Positions 16,591 through 25,958 of a DNA stretch of 64,000 bases are shown in pieces (the first letter of the stretch is position 1; each line of letters begins with the position of its first letter). The stretch is from Rhodoligotrophos sp. CJ14 (GTDB lineage: Bacteria > Pseudomonadota > Alphaproteobacteria > Rhizobiales > Im1): positions 3,315,516 to 3,379,515 of the forward strand of contig NZ_CP133319.1 in NCBI RefSeq assembly GCF_038811545.1, written 5' to 3'. Below the pieces are notes generated by a model. It had not been told where the DNA came from, ran no database searches, and was given only the letters and a program-made list of their open reading frames with translations. The position numbers and the translations under genes were made by a program.

Positions 16591-17978
16591 CGGAAACCCA
16601 GAAGAAGGCGTTCATCAAAACCTATGGTTGCCAGATGAACGTCTATGATTCCGAGCGCATGGGCGATGTGCTTGCGGGAATGGGCTACGGCGTCACTGAT
16701 ACGCCTGACGAAGCAGATCTCGTCATCCTCAACACCTGCCATATTCGGGAAAAGGCTGCCGAAAAGGTCTATTCCGAACTCGGCCGCTTTCGTGAGCAGA
16801 AGCGCCAGCGAGCCGATGACGGCAGAGAGCTGGTGATCGGGGTCGCCGGATGCGTGGCCCAGGCCGAGGGAGAGGAGATCGTCCGTCGTTCACCTGCTGT
16901 TGATCTGGTCTTCGGGCCGCAAACCTATCATAGGCTCCCGCAGCTTCTCTCTCGCTTTGCCGAGGAGAGGCAGCCCCTGGTCGAAACCGATTTTCCAGCT
17001 GAGGATAAGTTCGACCACATGCCGAAGCTGCCGCGGCCGGAGGCGCCGCGGGCGGTGACCGCCTTCCTGACGGTTCAGGAGGGCTGCGACAAGTTCTGCA
17101 CGTTCTGTGTGGTGCCTTACACCCGTGGTGCCGAGGTCTCGCGGCCGGTGCGCAAGATCATCGAGGATGCCCAGCGCCTCGTCGATCGCGGCGTTCGCGA
17201 GATCACGCTGCTCGGCCAGAACATAAACGCCTATCATGGAGAGGCTGCTGATGGCAGGCGCTGGTCCCTTGGCCGTCTGCTTGATGAACTCGCGCTCATT
17301 GAGGGGCTCGACCGTCTGCGCTACACCACGAGCCATCCCCGCGACATGGACGACGAATTGATTTCTGCCCATCGGGATAACCCGAAGCTCATGCCTTATC
17401 TGCATCTCCCGGTTCAATCGGGCTCCGACACGGTGCTGAAGGCGATGAACCGGCGCCATACAGCAGCCGCCTATATCGGTGTGATCGAGAAGATCCGCGC
17501 CGCCCGGCCGGACATAGCGCTGTCGTCGGACTTCATCGTGGGCTTCCCCGGCGAGACCGACGCGGATTTCGAGGCAACCATGAGCCTGGTCAAATCCGTA
17601 GGCTATGCATCGGCCTTCTCGTTCAAATACAGCCCCCGTCCGGGAACACCGGCCGCGGAGATGGAGAACCAGGTGCCGGAAGCCGTGAAGTCCGAACGGC
17701 TTAGCCGTCTTCAGGAGTTGCTGAACAGCCAGAGCAGGGCCTTTCTTCAGTCCTGCCTAGGTCGCGAAATGGATATTCTCATTGAAAAACCTGGTCGCAA
17801 GGCGGGACAATTGGCAGGACGGTCACCATATCTTCAAGCGGTGCATGTAGAAGACCAGCATCACGGCATTGGAGATATGGTCCGAGTGTGCATAGACTCT
17901 GTTGGCGCTAACAGTCTTTCGGCCCATACTGTAGGAGCGGATGCCGATTCTCTGCCACGCGCGATGACAACGGCCTGA
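16587..17978 (+). CDS. miaB: tRNA-2-methylthio-N6-dimethylallyladenosine synthase MiaB
   Basis: Radical SAM methylthiotransferase that modifies A37 of tRNA. UPF0004 domain with the three cluster cysteines at about 15 (KTYGCQMN), 51 (LNTCHIRE) and 89 (GVAGCVAQ). Radical SAM motif GCDKFCTFC (Cys 167, 171, 174), then a TRAM domain after about residue 385. 463 aa. GQNINAYHG and [16 protein letters not shown] are typical MiaB landmarks. The order plsC-miaB-phoH-ybeY-corC-lnt is a conserved alphaproteobacterial arrangement. Confidence 0.97.
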   Translation: MTETQKKAFIKTYGCQMNVYDSERMGDVLAGMGYGVTDTPDEADLVILNTCHIREKAAEKVYSELGRFREQKRQRADDGRELVIGVAGCVAQAEGEEIVRRSPAVDLVFGPQTYHRLPQLLSRFAEERQPLVETDFPAEDKFDHMPKLPRPEAPRAVTAFLTVQEGCDKFCTFCVVPYTRGAEVSRPVRKIIEDAQRLVDRGVREITLLGQNINAYHGEAADGRRWSLGRLLDELALIEGLDRLRYTTSHPRDMDDELISAHRDNPKLMPYLHLPVQSGSDTVLKAMNRRHTAAAYIGVIEKIRAARPDIALSSDFIVGFPGETDADFEATMSLVKSVGYASAFSFKYSPRPGTPAAEMENQVPEAVKSERLSRLQELLNSQSRAFLQSCLGREMDILIEKPGRKAGQLAGRSPYLQAVHVEDQHHGIGDMVRVCIDSVGANSLSAHTVGADADSLPRAMTTA

Positions 17979-17992
17979 GGAGAACGAGCGCT

Positions 17993-19024
17993 TTGTGTCC
18001 TGTTACGCAGGCGGGTGACGATATCATCGATGGTGTGCGGCAAAACGCCGCTGGTCAAGACACGCTGATCTTGGCCTTTGACGATAACCGGCTTCTCTCC
18101 GAGCTCTTCGGCGAACATGACGAGCACCTCGCGCTAATCGAGGAGCGTCTTGGCATCGAGGTTACCCCGCGCGGTAACAGAGTTGCATTGCAAGGTCCTG
18201 CCGCGGCCACCGAAACCGGCCGCGAGGTTCTGCTTGCCCTTTTTGAAAAGCTCAGGCGAGGCGCACGTATCGATGTCGGTGAGGTCGAGGGTGAAATCCG
18301 GCTCCGCCGGGCCCGCGCCCATACCCATGACGTTCCGGCTGGGGATGTCGCCATTCGCACCAAGCGCAAGGTGATCCATCCCCGCTCGCCCATGCAGCGC
18401 TCCTATATGGCGGCGATGAAGACGCACGAGCTTGTCTTCGGTGAAGGGCCTGCGGGAACCGGAAAGACCTATCTTGCGGTTGCTGCCGCGGCGGCGTCTC
18501 TCGCAGCGGGTGAAGTTGATCGCATCATCCTGTCGAGGCCAGCCGTTGAGGCGGGAGAGCGGCTGGGTTTTCTACCGGGCGACATGAAGGAAAAGGTCGA
18601 TCCCTATCTGCGGCCACTCTATGATGCGCTTTACGACATGCTTCCCGCCAATCTCGTTGCCCGCGGCCTGACCGACGGCACGATCGAGATTGCGCCACTG
18701 GCGTTTATGCGTGGCCGGACGCTGCAGCGGGCCTTCATCATTCTCGATGAAGCCCAGAACACGACCCCGCAGCAGATGAAGATGTTCCTCACGCGGCTTG
18801 GCGAAAGAAGCCGGATGGTGGTGACCGGCGATCCGACCCAGGTAGACCTCCCCAGAGGTGTCCGCTCGGGGCTCGTTGATGCGCTGTCGCTGCTTGACGG
18901 GGTTGAGGGCATCGCCCATGTGAGGTTCACCCAAGCCGATATCGTCCGCCATCCGCTCGTGACGCGGATCGTTGAGGCCTATGATCGTGGGCACTCGGGG
19001 ACGCGGCCGGAAGACATGGATTGA
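17993..19024 (+). CDS. PhoH family ATPase (PhoH/YbeZ)
   Basis: Cytosolic P-loop NTPase of the YbeZ/PhoH-like type, which partners YbeY in rRNA metabolism. An N-terminal KH-like segment precedes Walker A GPAGTGKTYLA (about 152-162) and Walker B FIILDEAQNTTP. 343 aa. Start is TTG 17993 with GAGGAG at 17977-17982, 10 bases upstream. The next gene, ybeY, begins within three bases of its stop, matching the conserved ybeZ-ybeY pair. Confidence 0.94.
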   Translation: MCPVTQAGDDIIDGVRQNAAGQDTLILAFDDNRLLSELFGEHDEHLALIEERLGIEVTPRGNRVALQGPAAATETGREVLLALFEKLRRGARIDVGEVEGEIRLRRARAHTHDVPAGDVAIRTKRKVIHPRSPMQRSYMAAMKTHELVFGEGPAGTGKTYLAVAAAAASLAAGEVDRIILSRPAVEAGERLGFLPGDMKEKVDPYLRPLYDALYDMLPANLVARGLTDGTIEIAPLAFMRGRTLQRAFIILDEAQNTTPQQMKMFLTRLGERSRMVVTGDPTQVDLPRGVRSGLVDALSLLDGVEGIAHVRFTQADIVRHPLVTRIVEAYDRGHSGTRPEDMD

Positions 19025-19026
19025 TC

Positions 19027-19557
19027 ATGGGTGATACCAAGGAGGCACCCGCAGCGCCCGGGCTGAGCGTCGATATTCTCATTGAGGACGAGGCCTGGCA
19101 CGCGGTGAATGGCCTCGAAGATCTGACCCGCTCGGGCCTTTTGGCGGCCTTGGCTGTTGCAGGGCTGTCCTATAGGGAAGCCGAAGTTTGCGTGCTTTTC
19201 ACGGATGACGAAGAAGTCCGCCGTTTAAATGCCGAGTTTCGGGGTAAGGATAAACCAACGAACGTCCTGTCTTTTCCTGCGGGCGGAGGTCCTCAGGTTG
19301 CTGATGCGCCGGTGATGCTTGGCGACATCGTGCTGGCACGCTCTGTTGTCGAAAAGGAAGCTTTGCAGCAGGGCAAGCCATTGGCAAATCATCTCACGCA
19401 TCTTATCGTGCATGGGATGTTGCACCTTGCTGGCTTCGATCATGAGCAAGACGACGAGGCCGAAACCATGGAAGCGCTCGAAATCGAAGCGCTGGCACGG
19501 CTTGGATTGCCCAATCCCTATGGGCATGACCGAGTGATGGCCGTGCCGGAACATTGA
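19027..19557 (+). CDS. ybeY: Endoribonuclease YbeY (16S rRNA maturation factor)
   Basis: Zinc-dependent endoribonuclease involved in 16S rRNA 3' end processing and 70S quality control. The metal site HGMLHLAGFDHEQDD is intact and is preceded by the TNVLSFPAG strand. From ATG 19027 it has 176 aa; the frame also offers TTG 19021 overlapping the phoH stop. Sits between phoH and corC in the usual order. Confidence 0.95.
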   Translation: MGDTKEAPAAPGLSVDILIEDEAWHAVNGLEDLTRSGLLAALAVAGLSYREAEVCVLFTDDEEVRRLNAEFRGKDKPTNVLSFPAGGGPQVADAPVMLGDIVLARSVVEKEALQQGKPLANHLTHLIVHGMLHLAGFDHEQDDEAETMEALEIEALARLGLPNPYGHDRVMAVPEH

Positions 19558-19565
19558 TCCTGACG

Positions 19566-20636
19566 ATGGACGACGACCCTCAATCTAGAACCAACATAGC
19601 GGTACCGAACGACGGTGCCGCGTCGCATGCGACGCTCCCCGGCAACCAGCCGGAGCGCAGCCCCTTGAGTCAAATCTGGTCGCGGCTGCGGCAAGTGTTC
19701 CGCGCCGATGATCCGGGCCTCGGATCCGATATCCAGGCACTTCTCCACAGCCACGAGGCGTCGGGAGCAGCCTCCGCCGCTTCCCCCGAAGCGCGCTCTA
19801 TGCTGCTCAAGATCCTGGAATTCGGCGAGCTCAGGGTCGACGACGTCATGGTCTCCCGCGCCGATATTGTCGCCATCAACGAGAAGGCCAAGCTCAACGA
19901 GGCGCTGCTGCTTTTCGCCGACGCGACCCATTCGCGCATCCCGGTCTATCGGGAAACGCTCGATGAGCCGGTCGGCATGCTCCACATCAAGGATCTGATC
20001 GGCTGGATCATCAGCCATGGCATGGCCGGGCGTCCTCTGCCGGAGCGTACGCCCGATGGCGACATCAGTGCCATTGTCGCGGCCGCACCGGCGCTCAGTC
20101 TCGCTGCAGTACCACTCGATACTGAGGTTCGCCACACTGGCTGCCTCCGCGATGTGCTGTTCGTGCCCCCCTCCATGCCGGCAGCGGACCTCTTGGTGAA
20201 GATGCAGGCCACGCGCAGCCACATGGCGCTTGTGGTTGACGAATATGGCGGAACGGCCGGTCTGGTGACCATCGAGGACATCGTCGAGGAGATCGTCGGC
20301 GACATCGACGATGAGCACGACGAAGAGGACGCGATGATCCGCCAGGATGTCGATGGCAGCTATATCGCCGATGCGCGCACCGCGATCGAGGATGTTGAAG
20401 GCCTCCTCAATGTGGACCTCCTGCCGGATGACGAAGACGAGGATGTCGACACGCTGAGCGGCCTGCTGTTTTCGCTGGTCGACCGCGTTCCCGCCCGTGG
20501 CGAAACGATCGCCCATCCCAGCGGCATTGTCTTCGAGGTTCTCGACAGCGATCCCCGCCGGTTGAAGACCATCAAGATCATTCCCAACGCTGAACTGCGA
20601 GCTTCCAACGGCAACGGCCACTTCACGCAACAGTGA
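19566..20636 (+). CDS. CorC/HlyC family CBS-domain protein
   Basis: Cytosolic protein with a tandem CBS module ([14 protein letters not shown] about residues 91-104; second CBS around [16 protein letters not shown]) and a C-terminal CorC_HlyC transporter-associated domain ([13 protein letters not shown]-type region). Often annotated as magnesium/cobalt efflux protein CorC or hemolysin TlyC; no membrane domain is present. About 356 aa from ATG 19566, or 360 aa from TTG 19554, which overlaps the ybeY stop. Located between ybeY and lnt as in E. coli (ybeX). Confidence 0.9.
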   Translation: MDDDPQSRTNIAVPNDGAASHATLPGNQPERSPLSQIWSRLRQVFRADDPGLGSDIQALLHSHEASGAASAASPEARSMLLKILEFGELRVDDVMVSRADIVAINEKAKLNEALLLFADATHSRIPVYRETLDEPVGMLHIKDLIGWIISHGMAGRPLPERTPDGDISAIVAAAPALSLAAVPLDTEVRHTGCLRDVLFVPPSMPAADLLVKMQATRSHMALVVDEYGGTAGLVTIEDIVEEIVGDIDDEHDEEDAMIRQDVDGSYIADARTAIEDVEGLLNVDLLPDDEDEDVDTLSGLLFSLVDRVPARGETIAHPSGIVFEVLDSDPRRLKTIKIIPNAELRASNGNGHFTQQ

Positions 20637-20719
20637 TAGGGGGCTGTTGACAGGAACGGGCACGGCTGAGCCGTCTTTCCGCATTGACCGGCGGGTGCGG
20701 GAAACCCTATCGGTCGCCC

Positions 20720-22411
20720 ATGGAACGAGCCCTTGATCGAATCATGACGCTGAGCGGGTGGCGGCGGTTGTGCTTGGCTGCGGCATTGGGCGCCATGTCA
20801 GCCCTGGCTCAGCCACCGCTCTATCTGCTGCCGGCGCTGTTCTTGGGCATCACCCTTCTCGTCTGTCTGCTTGATGCTACGGAGCGTGATCTCGAACCGA
20901 AGGTCCGTGGCAGCAAAAACTGGACGGCCGCTCTAGGGCACGCAGGTGAGAGCCGCCCGCGTTTAAAAACAGCATTCGCTATCGGTTGGGCCTTCGGCTT
21001 CGGCTACTTCCTCGTTAGCTTCTACTGGATCGGCGAGGCTTTTCTGGTGGAGGCCGAGACCTACGCTTGGATGATGCCGCTCGGCGTCGTCATCCTGCCG
21101 GCCGCCATGGCGATCTACTGGGGGCTCGCCACGGCTGCAGCCACTTTCCTCTGGCGGCCAGGCATCCGCCGTCTGCTGGCCCTGGCCGCTTGTCTCACCA
21201 TAGCCGAGTGGCTGCGCGGCCATCTCTTTACCGGCTTTCCCTGGGCCCTGCCGGGATACGTCTTCGGCTTTGCAGACGCTCCAGCCCAGGCTGCTTCGCT
21301 GGTCGGCGCCTATGGATTGACCTTCTTCGCCCTGCTTTTGGCCGGCCTCCCGGTCCTGTTCATCCCTCGCGTGAAGGAGGGCCCTGCACGCTCTGGCCCC
21401 TGGCGCTGGGCGGCGCCCGCGCTGTTGGTCTTGGCCTTTGCTCTTTCATCTGCCTGGGGGGCAATGCGGCTGTCAGGGGAGGGAAGTGCGCCTGCACTCG
21501 GACCACGGTTGCGCATAGTCCAGCCGAACATAGAACAGGGGGAGAAGTGGTCGCCGGAACATGCGCCCCAGATCCTGAACCTCTTCCTCGAGCTTTCCGC
21601 GGCCACGCCCGACACCAATCCGCAAGGCCTGGACGCCGTCGACTTCCTGATCTGGCCGGAAAGCGCCTTGCCTTTTCTGATCGATGAACGGGCCGATATC
21701 CGAGGCGTCATCGGCGCGATCCTGCCAGAGAACGTGACCCTTCTCACCGGAGGCATCCGCCGCGAGCAGGATCCCGAATATCCTGCCAGCCAGGGGCTGT
21801 TCTACAACAGTCTTCAGGTGATCGATCATACGGGCAACGTGGTTGCGTATTATGACAAATGGCATCTGGTGCCGTTTGGCGAGTATCTCCCCCTCGAATC
21901 CTGGCTGCGGCCCTTGGGCTTGCGCAAACTCGTGACGCTCCCCGGGGGCTTTTCAGCTGGGCAAGGGCCACAGACGCTCAGCTTTGCAGGCATACCGCCC
22001 TTCAGTCCGCTCATCTGCTATGAGGCGATTTTTCCTGGAGAGGTGGTCGATGAAGCCAACCGGCCGCAATGGTTGGTGAATGTCACCAATGACGCATGGT
22101 TCGGCCAATCCTTCGGGCCTTACCAGCACCTTGCACAAGCAAGATTTCGTGCGATCGAGGAGGGGTTGCCTCTGGTGAGGGCTGCCAACACAGGAATATC
22201 AGCAGTCATTGACCCCTATGGCAGGATTTTGGAGCAGATCGGGCTTGGTAAACGAGGCTTGATCGACGGTATGTTGCCACCAGCTCTGCCGCCAACACTG
22301 TATTCCAAATATGGTAACTGGATTCTTGTTTTGATCCTGAGCTTGGCGTTGTTTACTTCAATTCGACTAAAATCCTCGAGAACAAACATTAAGAAGGCAA
22401 ATTCGCCCTGA
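20720..22411 (+). CDS. lnt: Apolipoprotein N-acyltransferase
   Basis: Inner-membrane enzyme that adds the third acyl chain to lipoproteins. Several transmembrane helices occupy residues 10-260, followed by a periplasmic nitrilase-like domain. The catalytic triad is visible as Glu 314 (LIWPESALPF), Lys 380 (YYDKWHLVPFGEYLP) and Cys 433 (SPLICYEAIFP). A final C-terminal helix (WILVLILSLALF) is present. 563 aa from ATG 20720, slightly long because of an extra loop near residue 60; TTG 20684 is an alternative start. Confidence 0.95.
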   Translation: MERALDRIMTLSGWRRLCLAAALGAMSALAQPPLYLLPALFLGITLLVCLLDATERDLEPKVRGSKNWTAALGHAGESRPRLKTAFAIGWAFGFGYFLVSFYWIGEAFLVEAETYAWMMPLGVVILPAAMAIYWGLATAAATFLWRPGIRRLLALAACLTIAEWLRGHLFTGFPWALPGYVFGFADAPAQAASLVGAYGLTFFALLLAGLPVLFIPRVKEGPARSGPWRWAAPALLVLAFALSSAWGAMRLSGEGSAPALGPRLRIVQPNIEQGEKWSPEHAPQILNLFLELSAATPDTNPQGLDAVDFLIWPESALPFLIDERADIRGVIGAILPENVTLLTGGIRREQDPEYPASQGLFYNSLQVIDHTGNVVAYYDKWHLVPFGEYLPLESWLRPLGLRKLVTLPGGFSAGQGPQTLSFAGIPPFSPLICYEAIFPGEVVDEANRPQWLVNVTNDAWFGQSFGPYQHLAQARFRAIEEGLPLVRAANTGISAVIDPYGRILEQIGLGKRGLIDGMLPPALPPTLYSKYGNWILVLILSLALFTSIRLKSSRTNIKKANSP

Positions 22412-22645
22412 AATCACGCCACAAAGTGCCGTAACTAATTGGCGCGGCAACGGGTTTGCGAAGCACGCTCGCTCACTCTCTCTGTCATCGATCTGTACAA
22501 GAACGCTCTCCCATCTTAAGGTTTCGACTGTCTTGACGGGGGTCGGTCTTTATACAATCGTGTAGTGCAGATTGCCGTTCTGGTGTATCGATTCTCGATA
22601 TTGCGAACATTGTCAGGCTGGGGGTACGCGGCCTGAGGGGCAAGT

Positions 22646-23071
22646 ATGGTAAAACGGAATCCTAATCCAATCGACGTCCATGTCGGTAGCCGTGTACGGA
22701 TGCGGCGAATGCTGATCGGCATGAGCCAGGAAAAGTTGGGAGAGCAGCTCGGCCTGACCTTCCAGCAAGTTCAGAAATACGAAAAGGGCTCGAACCGCGT
22801 CAGTGCAAGCCGCCTGTTCCAGATGGGCCGCATTCTCGGTGTGAACGTGCAGTATTTCTTTGAGGAACTGCCGCACTCCTCGGTCAATGCATCGGTCGAG
22901 CAGGGCTTTGCCGAGAGCGCGGGTGAGCCAATCATCATGGATTTTCTCACCAGTTCCGAAGGCCTGCAGCTCAACAAGGCTTTCACTCAGATCAAGGATC
23001 CGAGTGTTCGTCGCAAGGTGGTGGAATTGGTGCGAACTTTGGCCGGCGAGGGTGTTGACCAGGAGGGCTGA
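22646..23071 (+). CDS. XRE family helix-turn-helix regulator
   Basis: A 141-aa DNA-binding protein with a Cro/C1-type HTH at about residues 13-70: VGSRVRMRRMLIGMSQEKLGE... with LGLTFQQVQKYEKGSNRVSA as recognition part. The C-terminal half carries a conserved segment around IKDPSVRRKVVELVRTLA. GAGGGG at 22635-22640 precedes ATG 22646 by five bases. This protein is very conserved between lnt and metK in Hyphomicrobiales; its targets are not evident from the sequence. A 234-bp upstream gap means it has its own promoter. Confidence 0.92.
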   Translation: MVKRNPNPIDVHVGSRVRMRRMLIGMSQEKLGEQLGLTFQQVQKYEKGSNRVSASRLFQMGRILGVNVQYFFEELPHSSVNASVEQGFAESAGEPIIMDFLTSSEGLQLNKAFTQIKDPSVRRKVVELVRTLAGEGVDQEG

Positions 23072-23222
23072 GGGGCAAATCGGCTTCACGGTTTCAGCTT
23101 CCCGGCTTGACGTCGCGCCGTTCGTTTGACAGAACACGGTCCTGGCGCAAGACGGACGCGTTCCACTTGGGTGTGAAACCGTTCCTGCCGGCGCAAGTCC
23201 TTGGCCGCGAAAAGCCGCGCCC

Positions 23223-24413
23223 ATGGCCAACAGGTCAGAGATCTCAGTGGCTAGACAGAACTATCTCTTCACCAGCGAGTCGGTTTCGGAAGGTCATCCG
23301 GACAAGGTCTGCGACCGGATCTCAGATGCGGTGGTCGACACCTATCTCGCGGCTGATCCGCACGCCCGTGTGGCATGCGAGACGCTCGCTACCACAAATC
23401 GCATCGTGTTGGCCGGCGAAGTCCGCGGGCCAGAGAGCATAACCAAGGATCATCTGGTCGATGTGGCGCGGGCAGCGGTTCGCGACATCGGCTATGAGCA
23501 GGAAGGCTTCCACTGGAAAGAAGCCGATGTGCAGGTCTATTTGCATGCGCAATCGGCCGATATCGCGATGGGCGTTGATGCCGCCGGCAACAAGGACGAG
23601 GGCGCGGGCGATCAGGGCATCATGTTCGGCTATGCCTGCCGCGAGACCGACGCGCTTATGCCGGCGCCGATTATCTATTCCCATCGCATCCTGAAGGCCC
23701 TTGCCGAAGCGCGTCACTCCGGCGCCCAGCCGGACCTCGGGCCAGATGCCAAGAGCCAGGTGACGCTGCTCTATCAGAACGGCAAGCCGGTGCGGGCCAC
23801 CTCGGTTGTGGTCTCGACGCAGCACTCCGAAAAGGTCTCGGTGGAGCAGGTTCGCGAAATCGTGCGGCCCTATGTCCTGGAAGTCCTTCCCGAAGGCTGG
23901 TTCCCGCCCGAGGAGGAGTTCTACGTCAATCCGACCGGCCGCTTCGTCATTGGTGGTCCCGACGGCGATGCCGGCCTGACTGGCCGCAAAATCATCGTCG
24001 ACACTTATGGCGGTGCCGCGCCCCATGGCGGCGGCGCATTCTCCGGCAAGGATCCCACCAAGGTGGACCGTTCTGCCGCCTATGCCTGCCGCTATCTCGC
24101 CAAGAACGTGGTTGCAGCGGGCCTTGCTGATCGCTGCACGATCCAGGTTTCCTACGCGATCGGCGTGTCGAAGCCTCTGTCCCTCTATGTGGACACCCAT
24201 GGCACCGGCTCCGTCGACGAGAGCCGGCTGGAAAGGCTGCTCAGCGAGCTGGTTGATCTGTCCCCCCGTGGCATCCGCGAGCATCTGAAGCTCAACCGGC
24301 CGATTTATGCGCGTACGGCGGCCTATGGGCACTTCGGTCGCGAGCCGGAGGCCGATGGTGGATTCTCCTGGGAAAAAACCGATCTCGTCGACGAATTGCG
24401 GCGTGCGTTCTGA
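23223..24413 (+). CDS. metK: S-adenosylmethionine synthetase
   Basis: Makes SAM from methionine and ATP. Signature segments: [16 protein letters not shown] near the N-terminus, [16 protein letters not shown], and [19 protein letters not shown]. 396 aa from ATG 23223. GTG 23247 would give the more usual short N-terminus ([12 protein letters not shown]) and is a serious alternative; neither has a clear Shine-Dalgarno sequence. I checked the 151-bp leader for a known SAM riboswitch pattern and do not recognise one. Confidence 0.95.
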   Translation: MANRSEISVARQNYLFTSESVSEGHPDKVCDRISDAVVDTYLAADPHARVACETLATTNRIVLAGEVRGPESITKDHLVDVARAAVRDIGYEQEGFHWKEADVQVYLHAQSADIAMGVDAAGNKDEGAGDQGIMFGYACRETDALMPAPIIYSHRILKALAEARHSGAQPDLGPDAKSQVTLLYQNGKPVRATSVVVSTQHSEKVSVEQVREIVRPYVLEVLPEGWFPPEEEFYVNPTGRFVIGGPDGDAGLTGRKIIVDTYGGAAPHGGGAFSGKDPTKVDRSAAYACRYLAKNVVAAGLADRCTIQVSYAIGVSKPLSLYVDTHGTGSVDESRLERLLSELVDLSPRGIREHLKLNRPIYARTAAYGHFGREPEADGGFSWEKTDLVDELRRAF

Positions 24414-24417
24414 TTCG

Positions 24418-25128
24418 GTGGCGGGCGAGCACGATCGCCCGCAAGGAGACCTGCGCCGTCGAGGCATGATCTATGGGCGCCGCAGCGGCCATAAGCTGCG
24501 GCCGACCCAAGCATCGCTGCTGGACACGCTTCTGCCCGAGCTGCGCCTGGATCCGGATGGGCTGCCATCCCCGCTCACGGGCGCATTCTCATCTCCCGTT
24601 ACGCAAATATGGCTTGAGATTGGGTTCGGTGGGGCCGAGCATCTCCTGTGGCACGCCCGCCGCAACCCGAGCGTTGGCATGATCGGCGTGGAGCCGTTCA
24701 TCAATGGCGTTGCCAAGCTGATCTCGGCCATAGATGCGGAGAAGCTTGGCAATATCCGCGTTTTCGATGGCGATGCGCGCCTTCTGCTGGAGGCGCTTCC
24801 CCCAGCGTCTCTGGACCGCGCCTTCGTTCTGTTTCCCGACCCGTGGCACAAGAAGCGTCATCACAAGCGTCGTATCGTCAACAGCGATACCCTTTCGCGC
24901 CTTGCCCAGGCGCTCAAGCCTGGTGCGGAGCTGCGGCTGGCAAGCGATATCCCTGATTACATCAGGTGGATGATGGAACATGCCCGCCATGTGCCTGCGC
25001 TGGCTTGGCTGGCCGAGCATCCGGAGGATTGGCGCGCACGACCCGCAGATTGGCCTCAGACCCGCTATGAGCAAAAGGCACTGCGCGAGGGACGCACCCC
25101 TGTGTATCTCCGCTTCCGCCGGGTTTAA
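24418..25128 (+). CDS. trmB: tRNA (guanine-N7-)-methyltransferase
   Basis: SAM-dependent methylation of G46 in tRNA. N-terminal YGRRSGHKLRPTQ is the alphaproteobacterial TrmB landmark, followed by LEIGFGGAEHL (SAM-binding) and LFPDPWHKKRHHKRRIV, the family signature. The start is uncertain: GTG 24418, five bases after the metK stop, gives 236 aa, while ATG 24466 gives 220 aa. The interval contains a perfect palindrome (24421-24442). The long frame back to 24307 lies inside metK and is not used. Confidence 0.9.
   Translation: MAGEHDRPQGDLRRRGMIYGRRSGHKLRPTQASLLDTLLPELRLDPDGLPSPLTGAFSSPVTQIWLEIGFGGAEHLLWHARRNPSVGMIGVEPFINGVAKLISAIDAEKLGNIRVFDGDARLLLEALPPASLDRAFVLFPDPWHKKRHHKRRIVNSDTLSRLAQALKPGAELRLASDIPDYIRWMMEHARHVPALAWLAEHPEDWRARPADWPQTRYEQKALREGRTPVYLRFRRV
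24421..24442 (+). repeat. Perfect inverted repeat after metK
   Basis: GCGGGCGA (24421-24428) and TCGCCCGC (24435-24442) flank a 6-base loop. It lies eight bases after the metK stop codon and just before an AAGGAG. No U-tract follows. It could stabilise metK mRNA or reduce read-through into trmB, or it may be incidental coding sequence if trmB starts at GTG 24418. Confidence 0.6.
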
Positions 25129-25200
25129 GCGGCGCGCAACTCCCGATTGGCGAGAATACAGATCTTGCGTGCGATGCTTGGTTAATGGACCCGAACAGGG

Positions 25201-25228
25201 TTGTCATCTCGGTGCAAGACGCTATATT
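25201..25228 (+). promoter_or_regulatory. Sigma-70 type promoter of the rimP-nusA-infB operon
   Basis: TTGTCA (25201-25206) and TATATT (25223-25228) are separated by 16 bp, a good match to a housekeeping promoter. Transcription would begin near 25235, giving a leader of about 80 nt before the rimP start. Confidence 0.5.
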
Positions 25229-25230
25229 GC

Positions 25231-25246
25231 TGACCAAGCATGGTCA
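25231..25246 (+). promoter_or_regulatory. First leader hairpin before rimP
   Basis: TGACCA (25231-25236) pairs perfectly with TGGTCA (25241-25246) around AGCA. It lies at the predicted 5' end of the rimP leader transcript. A second small hairpin follows at 25259-25277: CGA-CCTC, GNRA loop GTGA, GAGG-(C)-TCG. Confidence 0.45.
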
Positions 25247-25287
25247 TTCTCATATGATCGACCTCGTGAGAGGCTCGAAGTTGTGGG

Positions 25288-25316
25288 AGTGGGCCCGTCA
25301 AGGGTCCGCTTTTTTT
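25288..25316 (+). terminator. Intrinsic terminator/attenuator overlapping the rimP start
   Basis: AGTGGGCCC (25288-25296) pairs with GGGTCCGCT (25302-25310) around loop GTCAA, a 9-bp stem with two wobble pairs, followed directly by seven Ts (25310-25316). This is a canonical Rho-independent terminator, yet it lies between a promoter and the start of a long essential operon. Its 3' strand also contains the only AAGGG that could serve as a Shine-Dalgarno for rimP. Confidence 0.8.
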
Positions 25317-25917
25317 GTTATTGGACGCATCTGACGCACAGGACCGGGGCGGCGATCCTATCTGGGCTGCCCGTTTGGCTCGGGAAGAAGGGCCGGCCCG
25401 TGTGGTGGCCGAACTGGTCGATCCGGTTTTGGTCGACATGGGTTATCGCCTCGTGCGCGTCAGAATGACGAGCGAGCGCGGTCAGACCCTGCAGATCATG
25501 GCCGAACGCCCCGACGGAACGATGACCATTGATGATTGCGAGGCTGTCAGCCGCGTAATCTCACCTTTGCTGGACGTCGAAGACCCGATCGCCGGGGAAT
25601 ATACGCTTGAGGTCTCCTCGCCCGGTATTGATCGGCCTTTGGTGCGGCTGATCGATTTTGAGCGCTCGATTGGGCACGTGACGAAGGTGGAATTGCTTCG
25701 CCCCGTCAATGGACGCCGCAAGTTTCGCGGCGTCATCAAGGGCGTCACCGGTGGGAGCGTCAGTATCGTTGTGGATGACAGCAGCGAGGCCGGCGGCAAG
25801 GTTGAAGTGGTTGTGGCCTTCGAGGATATCGCCGAGGCCAAGCTGGTGATGACCGATGAGCTGTTCAGAATGGCGTTGAAGCGCCAGGACAAGCAGGACG
25901 AGGACTATCTGGATTAG
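25315..25917 (+). CDS. rimP: Ribosome maturation factor RimP
   Basis: Needed for 30S subunit assembly. RimP-N domain with LRVRM-like strand, LQIMAERPDGTMTIDDCEAVSR and LEVSSPGIDRPLVR, the hallmark of the family, followed by an SH3-like C-terminal domain. 200 aa from TTG 25315; TTG 25321 is two codons downstream. No ATG precedes the conserved part, so a UUG start inside or just after a terminator U-tract seems unavoidable unless initiation is internal. First gene of the operon that continues with nusA. Confidence 0.9.
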   Translation: MLLDASDAQDRGGDPIWAARLAREEGPARVVAELVDPVLVDMGYRLVRVRMTSERGQTLQIMAERPDGTMTIDDCEAVSRVISPLLDVEDPIAGEYTLEVSSPGIDRPLVRLIDFERSIGHVTKVELLRPVNGRRKFRGVIKGVTGGSVSIVVDDSSEAGGKVEVVVAFEDIAEAKLVMTDELFRMALKRQDKQDEDYLD

Positions 25918-25958
25918 CCGATCGCGCAAGGTGCATCGGTGATGATCGGAGTGAAGGA

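Noticed and set aside
23072-23222. Possible SAM-responsive riboswitch before metK
   Set aside because: metK leaders in some alphaproteobacteria carry SAM-sensing RNAs, but I could not fit the SAM-II or SAM/SAH consensus to this sequence; only short, unconvincing pairings are seen.
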